Source: a virus
Strand: one strand, 5' to 3'
IMG/VR virus record: IMGVR_UViG_3300009001_000106
Coordinates: 1 to 21,983 of that record
Length of the DNA: 21,983 nt
The notes under the pieces are model-generated. The model saw nothing but the letters and a program-made list of their open reading frames with translations, was not told where the DNA came from and made no database searches. Within the stretch, counting starts at the first letter, position 1; every line of letters begins with the position of its first letter. The translations under genes and the position numbers were made by a program. Below, in pieces: positions 1 through 6,785 of the stretch.

Positions 1-393
1 ACGGCTCTGGGTAAGTTGTACATAGCATTTGCAACAATGGACCCGACAGAGTACCAGTTCGCTACTGCAGTCTTTGGTAGTTGGGAAGTCTGGGAAAAGA
101 TGCAGACGACTGTGCCACTCAAGAAACCTATTGAGAAGTGGCGTAGAGAGGCAGAAGTAAAACGTAAATCACTTGCCTTTGAGTCTGTTATAAAAGAAAT
201 ACAAGAGGGTGGGCGTAGTAGTTTCACTGCAGCTAAGTTCTTAATCAACGAAGAATGGAAAGCTAAAGAAGACGGACGTGCTGCTCGTAAAGAAAAGAAT
301 CTAAAAGACAAGACTACATCTGAAGAAGCTTTCGAAAGAGCAGGTGTAAACGAAGACTTGAAGCGATTAAAAGATCAGGGTTTAATAAACTGA
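1..393 (+). CDS. Probable terminase small subunit, 5'-truncated
   Basis: The frame is open from base 1 and ends at TGA 391-393, so only the C-terminal 130 residues or so are visible; a TTG at 16 is not a convincing start because the frame continues upstream. The visible part is charged and helical: a WEVWEKMQ segment, then a PIEKWRREAEVKRKS stretch, then GRSSFTAAKFL followed by a Lys/Glu-rich tail. The order 'E-W-R-x-E-x-E-V-K-x-K-S ... G-R-S-S-F-x-A-A-K-x-L' is one I associate with small terminase (DNA maturase A) proteins of marine podoviruses, which recognise phage DNA and hand it to the large subunit. The large subunit lies 4.8 kb downstream rather than next door. Assignment is by remembered family resemblance, so moderate confidence. 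Confidence 0.55.
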   Translation, partial: TALGKLYIAFATMDPTEYQFATAVFGSWEVWEKMQTTVPLKKPIEKWRREAEVKRKSLAFESVIKEIQEGGRSSFTAAKFLINEEWKAKEDGRAARKEKNLKDKTTSEEAFERAGVNEDLKRLKDQGLIN

Positions 394-415
394 TTCAAAA
401 GGGAGGCGCAAGCGA

Positions 416-709
416 ATGGCTAAACGGCCTACAGTAAATACGATTAGTTCTGGCTATGCTTCACAGAGTCAGTTAAATGAAAACTTTACAAATCTTAAAA
501 ATGGATTTAATAATACTCTGTCACTAGATGGTAGTGCTCCGAATGCTATGCAAGGTGACTTAGACCTAAACGATAATGATCTTTTAAATGTACGTGCTAT
601 CTATGTAGATGGTGTTAATGTTCTTAATGTCTTAGACAATGTTACTGTTAGTACAGCAAGCCCTACAGGTGGTGAAGACGGTGACATCTGGTTTAAAGTA
701 TCTAGTTAA
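416..709 (+). CDS. Short tail-fibre adaptor-like protein
   Basis: A 97-residue protein starting at ATG 416, with a strong GGGAGG ribosome site at 401-406. Residues about 1-60 carry the pattern 'Q-L-N-E-N-F ... F-N-N-T-L-S-x-D-G-S-x-P-N-x-M-x-x-D-L-D-L-N', common at the N terminus of podovirus and myovirus tail fibres, where this region attaches fibre to virion. The C terminus (SPTGGEDGDIWFKV) resembles the end of small collagen-like or fibre-tip proteins. The protein therefore looks like an attachment module joined to a short terminal motif with no long shaft between them. It opens a run of fibre-type genes, which supports a role at the tail. Exact role is inferred. Confidence 0.6.
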   Translation: MAKRPTVNTISSGYASQSQLNENFTNLKNGFNNTLSLDGSAPNAMQGDLDLNDNDLLNVRAIYVDGVNVLNVLDNVTVSTASPTGGEDGDIWFKVSS

Positions 710-749
710 CAAATAAAGCATAAGCGAAAGCAAAGAAGGAATATAAAAT

Positions 750-1136
750 ATGGCTGCTCTTTCAGATCACGCAGAAGACCTACTACTAGACTTCCTAATG
801 ACAAGTGGCACTGCTACTCGTCCTACAGCCTGGTATCTAGCTCTATTCACTGCTGCACCTAATGACGCAGGTGGTGGTACAGAAGTATCTACAGGTGGAT
901 ATACACGTCAGACGATTGCATTTAGTGCTGCTTCTGGTGGTGCTACAAGTAATACTGCTGACGTAAGTTATACTGCTTCGGGTGCTAACTACGGCACAGT
1001 TACTCACGTGGGTATATTTGATGCAAGTTCTGGTGGTAACCTACTATGGCACGGTGCGATGACTGCATCTAAGACTGTTGAAGATGGCGACACAATTACA
1101 TTTGCTGCAGGTAACGTAGACCTTACACTAGCATAA
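750..1136 (+). CDS. Phage tail-fibre-like virion protein
   Basis: 128 residues, starting at ATG 750 after an AAGGA site (736-740) and ending in tandem stops TAA-TAG. The sequence follows a recognisable phage family: 'W-Y-L-A-L-F-T-A-A-P-N-D-A-G-G-G-T-E-V' at about 28-46, a middle Ser/Thr/Gly-rich beta region, then 'G-T-V-T-H-V-G-I-F-D-A-S-S-G-G-N-L-L-W-H-G' at about 82-102, and a C-terminal 'G-D-T-I-T-F-A-A-G' block. Proteins of this type are usually annotated as tail fibre or structural proteins and are predicted all-beta. The position in the adhesin cassette fits a tail-tip or fibre accessory component. Biochemical function is not known to me. Confidence 0.6.
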   Translation: MAALSDHAEDLLLDFLMTSGTATRPTAWYLALFTAAPNDAGGGTEVSTGGYTRQTIAFSAASGGATSNTADVSYTASGANYGTVTHVGIFDASSGGNLLWHGAMTASKTVEDGDTITFAAGNVDLTLA

Positions 1137-1154
1137 TAGCAAAGGGCTTCTGTC

Positions 1155-2450
1155 ATGGCTAATATATACAGAGGCGCAACCGTAAGGCCAGTCTTCTACT
1201 ACGAGAATACAAGTGGTGGTTTTAGGGCTGACCTTCAGCTTGATCTAATTAGTTTAGACGGTACTACTTATAGTTTTGAGTCTAGCGGTAATGGGTTTGA
1301 AACTACTACTACCTCAACAGATATAAGTAATTATGATACTGCTAGTTGGACTACTGTATTAACAGGTACTACATCAGGACGGTTTAACAGAGACACAGCA
1401 GGAACAGGTTCATCTGGTACTGGTCTAAATACTGCTGCTGCAGGTAGCTACTACTTATACGCTGAGACATCTAGCCCTGCGACTGCTGTAGGATTTGATT
1501 TTCTTCTTAGAGGACCGCAAGTAACTTTAGGGAATGACCCTGACTTTACTTTCTATGAGGCTCGTTATAGTAGCGACAGTACAATGGGTACGCTTAAAGT
1601 GTACCTTGAAGTTATTACTTCTGGTGCAGGTGGTGCTCCTACAGGATTATCTCCTTTACTTCTTACTACCACAGGAAACACTGCTTCTTGGGTACAACAG
1701 ACAGTAGATATTCAATCTGTTGAAGGTTTCCGTATAGATGAAGCAAGTAATACACGTATTGCTGAGAACGGTGATGTACGTATTACAGAACAGTTCGTTG
1801 AAGGTTTATCTGCACTATCAGGATCAGGTGCTCTAGCTTCTGTAGCAAATACTACTTATCAGGCTGCGTCTAGTTTATCGTCTATTGGTTCTAAGCTTAC
1901 TGCTGCAGGATTAACATCTGAAGCTGATCCTATTACCCTGAGTGCTACAGGAACTATGACTGCTACAGGCGGTGCGTTGTTCCAAGACTCAGTAAGTGTA
2001 TCAGGAACAGGTACTGCTACGTTCCTTGGATTGAATAGCTTCGATATTAGTAAAGCATTCAGTGGAACAGGTACAGCAACCTTCGATGGTATACGTATTA
2101 AGAATGCTTCTGGGTCGTTTAGTGCATCAGGTACGTTTAGCAATGTTTATGACTTTGTACACTACGGTGCTTTACTTACAGAAGACGAAGAGTTTACACG
2201 TATTACTGAAGCAGGTGACACTCGTATAGACGAAGCAGGTAATACACGAATTGTTCTAATTGCAGGAAATGTCGGTGAAGGCTTCTTAGAAGCAGACTGT
2301 ACACAGATTATCTTTAGTTCTACTGCGTATATAAAATGGAATGGTCAGTGGACTACCTTCACACCTAAAGTTAAACAAGATGGTACGTGGGATGACCCTC
2401 TAGCTATCTATAAAAAGATTGATGCGAATACTTGGAAGAGGGCTTATTAA
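1155..2450 (+). CDS. Tail fibre with MAM/ConA-like lectin domain
   Basis: 431 residues from ATG 1155. Residues about 38-190 resemble a MAM-type (concanavalin-like jelly-roll) domain: an initial FE, W65, then GSYYLYAETSS (97-107), LLRGPQVTL (117-125), FTFYEARYSSDSTMGTLKVYL (131-151), and the closing SWVQQTVDI (178-186). Such domains bind glycans or proteins. Octapeptide repeats of the form [TFV]-R-I-x-E-x-[GS]-[DN] occur at 192-212 and 348-366, flanking a Gly/Ser/Thr/Ala-rich middle with a duplicated SGTGTATF (283-290 and 303-310). The C terminus (about 390-431) ends in an aromatic YIKWNGQW ... YKKID ... WKRAY segment. A role as a receptor-binding tail protein is inferred from the domain and the neighbouring fibre genes. 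Confidence 0.6.
   Translation: MANIYRGATVRPVFYYENTSGGFRADLQLDLISLDGTTYSFESSGNGFETTTTSTDISNYDTASWTTVLTGTTSGRFNRDTAGTGSSGTGLNTAAAGSYYLYAETSSPATAVGFDFLLRGPQVTLGNDPDFTFYEARYSSDSTMGTLKVYLEVITSGAGGAPTGLSPLLLTTTGNTASWVQQTVDIQSVEGFRIDEASNTRIAENGDVRITEQFVEGLSALSGSGALASVANTTYQAASSLSSIGSKLTAAGLTSEADPITLSATGTMTATGGALFQDSVSVSGTGTATFLGLNSFDISKAFSGTGTATFDGIRIKNASGSFSASGTFSNVYDFVHYGALLTEDEEFTRITEAGDTRIDEAGNTRIVLIAGNVGEGFLEADCTQIIFSSTAYIKWNGQWTTFTPKVKQDGTWDDPLAIYKKIDANTWKRAY
1266..1724 (+). other. Region encoding the MAM-like lectin domain
   Basis: Residues 38-190 of the 431-aa fibre. The order of features (FE at start, W, 'G-x-Y-Y-L-Y-A-E-T-S-S', 'L-x-x-P', 'F-x-Y', 'M-G-T-L-x-V-Y-L', closing 'W-x-x-x-x-V-D-I') is that of the MAM family. 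The cysteines of the animal MAM domain are absent, as expected for a cytoplasm-assembled phage protein. Confidence 0.5.
1728..1790 (+). repeat. Octapeptide repeat block 1 (fibre)
   Basis: Encodes two full octapeptides and a partial third: FRIDEASN, TRIAENGD, VRITE (residues 192-212). Period is exactly 24 bases. Confidence 0.75.
2196..2252 (+). repeat. Octapeptide repeat block 2 (fibre)
   Basis: Encodes TRITEAGD, TRIDEAGN and the start of a third unit, TRI (residues 348-366), in the same eight-residue register as the first block about 135 residues upstream. Confidence 0.8.
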
Positions 2451-2453
2451 AAA

Positions 2454-3071
2454 ATGGCTAATATTAAAATCTCAGATATGACTGCTGCAGCCAATGCTTC
2501 TGGTACGCAGGAATACGAAGTAAATGAAAGTGGTACTACTAAGAAAGTAACTGGTGCTCAGATTTCTACTTATGTCAGAGGTACTGTAACCCTAGCTGAC
2601 TTGAGTGTAACTGCTTCAGCTACTGAATTAAACTATAATGACATTACGACTCTAGGTACATCTGAAGCAAGTAAGACTGTTACTGCAGATGCTAACGGTG
2701 ATGTTAACTTAACAGAAGAACTAAAAGCTAAATCATATAACGAGACATACGCTGCAGTTACTTCTACCTCTAACGCTACAACAGTTAACTGTGAGAACGG
2801 TAATGCATTCAGTCATACTCTGACAGAGAACACTACATTTACTTTTAGTAGTCCACCTGCAAGTGGCACTGCATTTAGTTTTAGTTTAGAGATTATTCAG
2901 GATGCATCAGCAAGCGGCTACACAGTCACATGGCCTACGTCTGTTGATTGGCCCTCTGCTACGGCTCCTACATTAACTGCAACTGCATCCGCTAAAGATG
3001 TCTTCGTGTTCTATACACGAGATGGCGGTACTAACTGGTATGGATTCACTGCAGGTCAAGCACTAGGTTAA
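2454..3071 (+). CDS. Small phage fibre/structural protein
   Basis: 205 residues from ATG 2454, three bases after the preceding stop; no good ribosome site lies in the gap, so translation may depend on the upstream gene. Residues 1-42 (M-A-N-I-K-I-S-D-M-T ... S-G-T-T-K-K-V-T-G-A-Q-I) form an N-terminal module widespread in marine-phage fibre proteins. Next is 'V-T-A-S-A-T-E-L-N-Y-N-D' (about 52-63), a motif typical of tail-fibre shafts. The C-terminal half is a Thr/Ser-rich beta domain with TVTWPTSVDWP (about 160-170) and a closing GGTNWYGF. No enzymatic residues were recognised. Likely a fibre or tip subunit alongside its neighbours; the specific role is unknown. Confidence 0.6.
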   Translation: MANIKISDMTAAANASGTQEYEVNESGTTKKVTGAQISTYVRGTVTLADLSVTASATELNYNDITTLGTSEASKTVTADANGDVNLTEELKAKSYNETYAAVTSTSNATTVNCENGNAFSHTLTENTTFTFSSPPASGTAFSFSLEIIQDASASGYTVTWPTSVDWPSATAPTLTATASAKDVFVFYTRDGGTNWYGFTAGQALG

Positions 3072-3084
3072 GGAGTAATAACTA

Positions 3085-4746
3085 ATGGCTTCTAAGAAAA
3101 AGTTATTACAAGCTGCATCAGGTGTATCTACAGGTATTCCAGGTGCATGGGACTTAGCCTATGCTTTTCCAGACGATCCTAATACTTATGTAACTTATGG
3201 TATGGGAATTAATGATTCTTCTAGCGGAGTTTTTGCTGAAGGTTCAAATCCTTTTACAGTATTCTTTAAACCTGACGGTACAAAGATGTATGTCATTATC
3301 AGCGCAGGTGCTTCAAGTGGTGATAACGACACAGTATTCCAATACTCTCTGAGTACGGCTTGGGATGTGACTACAAAAAGTTACGATAGTAAAAAGTTTT
3401 CTTTTGCATTACAAGAGACTAGCCCTTGGGGGTTGTGGTTTAAACCAGATGGTACTAAGATGTATATGTCTGGCTCTTTAAACGATACTCTTTTTCAGTA
3501 TTCTTTATCTACTGCTTGGGATGTATCTACAGCATCTTATGATAGTGTATCTGTAGTTTTGTCAAGTTTTGCAGGGGATATAATAGCCACCGCTACAAGC
3601 ATCTTTTTCAAGGATGATGGTACTGAATTTTATGTAATAGACCCTGGTAATGATGATGTCCACCATTTTACTTTATCTACTGCTTGGGATTTAACTGCAA
3701 GCAACTGGACAAGACAAACAGACTTTTATGTTGGGGGTGAAGAATCTTCTCCTGCAGGTATAGCCCTTAGTCCTGACGGTAAGTATATGACAATACTTGG
3801 ATACGCAGGAGATGATTTTACTAGCTTTAAATTAAGTACTGCATGGGACACATCAACTGCTACTCTTATAAACGGTAGCCAAGTTTATGTTGGAGGTCTT
3901 GAAACTTCGCCAAGAAGTTTTGTTTGGGGGGAAGATGGTCGTGCTCTTTTCTATACTGGAACTGGTAGTGATCAAGTTCGAAAGTTATATGTGGGTGGAT
4001 GGTCTTTCCTTTCTGAAGGAACAGCCCCAAGAGACATAGCTTTCAATGATGATGGCACTATAATGTACATCCTAGATGATGCAGGGAATGACATTAACTA
4101 TTATGACTTAACAATTCCTTATGATACGTCAGAAGATAATGTTGTTGTAGATGGTGCAAAAAGATTCAGTCAGAATGAAAGTGTACCCAACGCACTTGAC
4201 TTTAAAGCAGATGGAACAAGTCTTTACGTTAGTACTGAAAACAATATTACACAATATGATATGAGTACTGCATGGGATACATCGACTGCTTCAACAGGTA
4301 GTACTTTTAATCATACACCAACTGGAGCCACGGGTATGAGATTTAGACCTGATGGCACTCAGGTGTTTGTAAATTATCAAGCTGATGATACTGTAAAAGC
4401 TTTAAATTTAAGTACTGCTTGGGATATATCAACTGCTTCATATGCAACAGGACAATCTTTTGATTATTCAACTCAATCTGCAAATGCTTGGGGAATAGAG
4501 TTTAAACCTGATGGTAAGAAATTATACATTCATTCTGAACAAGATGACAAGATATATCAGTATAGTTTAAGCACCGCATGGGATTTAACTACTGTTAGTT
4601 ATGACAATACTTTTTATGACGCACGAACAAAGATAGGTAATGTATCGCCACATGGGATCAGGTTTAAACCAGATGGAACAAAGTTGTTTTATCTTGATAG
4701 TAATGAAGATAGAGTCATAAGAATTGGTGTTGAAGATACATCGTAA
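3085..4746 (+). CDS. Beta-propeller receptor-binding/fibre protein
   Basis: 553 residues from ATG 3085, with AGGAG at 3071-3075. The protein is almost wholly made of repeats of about 53 residues. Each has a [FVL]-x-x-D-G-[TKR]-x-[LMF]-[YF] strand motif followed by a 'Y-x-L-S-T-A-W-D-x-[ST]-T-A' turn. I count ten such DG motifs (Asp at about 64, 122, 178, 231, 284, 323, 376, 423, 476, 530). One interval is shortened to 39 residues (284-323), where the STAWD turn has decayed. This is a beta-propeller type common in marine phages and bacteria. The N-terminal 20 residues may attach it to the virion. Codon use differs sharply from neighbours (one CTA among 31 leucine codons). The receptor-binding role is inferred from location before a tail chaperone. 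Confidence 0.65.
   Translation: MASKKKLLQAASGVSTGIPGAWDLAYAFPDDPNTYVTYGMGINDSSSGVFAEGSNPFTVFFKPDGTKMYVIISAGASSGDNDTVFQYSLSTAWDVTTKSYDSKKFSFALQETSPWGLWFKPDGTKMYMSGSLNDTLFQYSLSTAWDVSTASYDSVSVVLSSFAGDIIATATSIFFKDDGTEFYVIDPGNDDVHHFTLSTAWDLTASNWTRQTDFYVGGEESSPAGIALSPDGKYMTILGYAGDDFTSFKLSTAWDTSTATLINGSQVYVGGLETSPRSFVWGEDGRALFYTGTGSDQVRKLYVGGWSFLSEGTAPRDIAFNDDGTIMYILDDAGNDINYYDLTIPYDTSEDNVVVDGAKRFSQNESVPNALDFKADGTSLYVSTENNITQYDMSTAWDTSTASTGSTFNHTPTGATGMRFRPDGTQVFVNYQADDTVKALNLSTAWDISTASYATGQSFDYSTQSANAWGIEFKPDGKKLYIHSEQDDKIYQYSLSTAWDLTTVSYDNTFYDARTKIGNVSPHGIRFKPDGTKLFYLDSNEDRVIRIGVEDTS
3265..4692 (+). repeat. Ten propeller-blade repeats of about 160 bases
   Basis: Ten in-frame repeat units encode the DG-strand motif; most also encode STAWD. 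Some copies stay alike in DNA: 'agtactgcatgggat' or a one-base variant appears near 3837, 4264 and 4412. Unit spacing is about 140-175 bases except for one of about 117. Confidence 0.75.
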
Positions 4747-4757
4747 GGAGAACTGTT

Positions 4758-5231
4758 ATGTATTATGTAAAAATAGAAAATGATGTAGTTGCACAGTATC
4801 CTTATTCTGTAGCAAACTTAAAAAGTGATAATCCTAATACTAGCTTTCCTGCTAGTGTTTCGGATACCGTTCTTGAAAGATACGGCGTACACCCTGTTTC
4901 TTTTGAAGCTCAACCGTCTTATGATCCTGCTACAGAAAGAGTACAGCATAGTACTTCACCAGTTTTAAAAGATGGTACTTGGACTATTACAAAAACTGTT
5001 GTTGCTTTAAATGATGAACAAATTGCAAGTTATGCAAATCATGTAAGCGGTAAGAATAGAGAAAAACGTGATACTCTATTAGCTAATACTGATTGGACTC
5101 AGATGAATGATAGTCCGTTGTCTAATGAAGACAAGACTGCATGGGCTACGTACCGTCAAGAACTACGTGACATCAGTGATCTAGATGCATGGCCTCACTT
5201 AGCAGACGAGGACTGGCCTGTAGAACCATAA
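4758..5231 (+). CDS. Tail fibre assembly chaperone-like protein
   Basis: 157 residues from ATG 4758, 11 bases after the propeller gene, with AAGGAG at 4745-4750. Residues 99-157 match the phage tail-assembly chaperone (Phage_tail_APC) pattern: 'K-R-D-x-L-L-A-N-T-D-W-T-Q' (103-115), 'K-T-A-W-A-T-Y-R-Q-E-L-R-D-I' (126-139) and a terminal 'W-P-V-E-P'. The N-terminal half is variable and matches nothing I recognise. Genes of this type usually follow the fibre whose folding or attachment they aid, so the propeller protein is the likely partner. Leucine codons hint at mosaicism: the four in the N-terminal half contain no CTA, whereas the C-terminal domain uses it three times in six. Confidence 0.7.
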   Translation: MYYVKIENDVVAQYPYSVANLKSDNPNTSFPASVSDTVLERYGVHPVSFEAQPSYDPATERVQHSTSPVLKDGTWTITKTVVALNDEQIASYANHVSGKNREKRDTLLANTDWTQMNDSPLSNEDKTAWATYRQELRDISDLDAWPHLADEDWPVEP

Positions 5232-5240
5232 GGACACATC

Positions 5241-6785
5241 ATGGCAAAGCAAGCATTAGACCAGATAAGGCAAGCTGCTGAGAATGATCTAGAGTTCTTT
5301 ATTCAGTTGATTGCTCCACAACAGGTCTTAGGGGATTGCCATAAAGAGGTCATAGAATGGTGGACAAGAGAGGACGCACGTAACTATCAGCTTCTTCTCT
5401 TTCCACGTGACCACGGTAAGTCAAGGCTCATTGCTTACAGGGTAGCATGGGAACTAACTAAAGACCCTACACTACGTATCCTGTATATCTCTGCTACAGC
5501 AAACCTCGCTGAGAAACAACTTAGTTTCATTAAAGGTATCCTTACCTCAGAAATCTATAGACGTTACTGGCCTGAACATGTACACGCAGAGGAAGGTAAA
5601 CGTACACGGTGGACTAACTCAGAGATTAGCTTAGACCACCCACTACGTAAACAAGAAAACGTCCGTGACCCTAGTATCTTTACAGGTGGTCTGACTACAT
5701 CACTGACAGGTTTACACTGTGACATTGCTGTACTTGATGACGTAGTTGTAGCTGAGAATGCTCTTACCCTAGAGGGTCGTAACAAGGTAGCAAGTCAGTA
5801 CTCATTACTGTCGTCTATCGAAGGTGCTGACGCTAGGGAGTGGGTAGTAGGTACACGGTATCACACCAAGGATTTGTACAACGATCTAATGGAGATGAAA
5901 GAAGTTCTCTACGATGATCAGGGTGAACAAGCAGGTGAAGATCAGATATACGAAATCTTCGAGAAGCCTGTAGAAAATCGTGGTGATGGTACGGGTGAGT
6001 TCCTATGGCCCAAGCAACAACGTAAAGATGGTAAGTGGTTCGGTTTCGATATAGCTACACTTGCTAAGAAACGTGGTAAGTATCTAGACAAAGGTCAGTT
6101 CAGAGCACAGTACTACAACGATCCTAGTGATCCAGATAACGTACCTGTAAGTAGAGACAAGATACAATACTTCGATAGGAAGCACGTAGTCTTAGACAAT
6201 GGGTTCTGGTACTACAGAGGTAACAAACTAAACCTATTCGCTGCTATCGACTTTGCGTTTAGTACGAGAGCGAAAGCTGACTACACTGCTCTAGTTCTTG
6301 TAGGTGTAGACGCAGATAATAATGTTTACGTTCTAGACATCGACAGGTTTAGAACAGAACGTATATCAGAGTACTTTGATCACATCTTTGATATGCACGA
6401 CAAGTGGTCATTCCGTAAGCTACGAGCAGAGGTTACTGTTGCTCAGATGGCTATCGTGAAACAACTAAAAGAGTTAATTAAGGAACACGGTCTAGCTTTA
6501 AGTATTGATGAGTTCAGACCTAACAAACAACAAGGTAATAAACAAGAGCGTATTGCTGCAGTTCTAGAACCTAGATATGACAACCTTCAGATGTGGCACT
6601 ACAGAGGTGGTAACACACAGTACCTAGAGGATGAATTATCTAGTAGGAACCCACCGCACGATGACGTTATCGACGCTCTAGCATCTGCCGTAGATATGGC
6701 TGTGCGTCCAACTCGTAACCTTAACAGGAAACGTGATAGTAATATTGTCTGGGCGAATAGCCGTTTCAGAGCAGGGAGTAGGTAA
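5241..6785 (+). CDS. terL: Terminase large subunit (packaging ATPase-nuclease)
   Basis: 514 residues from ATG 5241, with an AAGGA site 10 bases upstream. It is the motor that pumps DNA into the procapsid and cuts concatemers. ATPase domain: Walker A-like FPRDHGKS at 54-61, with the Arg-first P-loop usual for terminases; Walker B IAVLDDVV at 162-169; and a coupling-type VVGTRYH at 202-208. Nuclease domain (RNase H fold): AAIDFAF around Asp337, LRAEVT with Glu397, and HDDVIDALA with Asp474/475 and Asp478, the expected acidic set. The length is in the usual range for podoviral large terminases (T7 gp19 is a little longer). Its stop overlaps the portal start by one base (TAATG), which suggests coupled translation. 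Confidence 0.95.
   Translation: MAKQALDQIRQAAENDLEFFIQLIAPQQVLGDCHKEVIEWWTREDARNYQLLLFPRDHGKSRLIAYRVAWELTKDPTLRILYISATANLAEKQLSFIKGILTSEIYRRYWPEHVHAEEGKRTRWTNSEISLDHPLRKQENVRDPSIFTGGLTTSLTGLHCDIAVLDDVVVAENALTLEGRNKVASQYSLLSSIEGADAREWVVGTRYHTKDLYNDLMEMKEVLYDDQGEQAGEDQIYEIFEKPVENRGDGTGEFLWPKQQRKDGKWFGFDIATLAKKRGKYLDKGQFRAQYYNDPSDPDNVPVSRDKIQYFDRKHVVLDNGFWYYRGNKLNLFAAIDFAFSTRAKADYTALVLVGVDADNNVYVLDIDRFRTERISEYFDHIFDMHDKWSFRKLRAEVTVAQMAIVKQLKELIKEHGLALSIDEFRPNKQQGNKQERIAAVLEPRYDNLQMWHYRGGNTQYLEDELSSRNPPHDDVIDALASAVDMAVRPTRNLNRKRDSNIVWANSRFRAGSR

Noticed and set aside
710-749. Possible promoter between the first two fibre genes (AT-rich 40-base gap)
   Set aside because: No -35/-10 pair or phage-polymerase-type conserved sequence was repeated in other gaps; it looks like a leader with an AAGGA ribosome site.
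1859-2143. Reverse-strand open frame of 94 codons inside the lectin fibre
   Set aside because: It lies wholly within a well-supported + strand gene, has a low-complexity product mirroring the Ser/Thr/Gly repeats, and has no convincing ribosome site.
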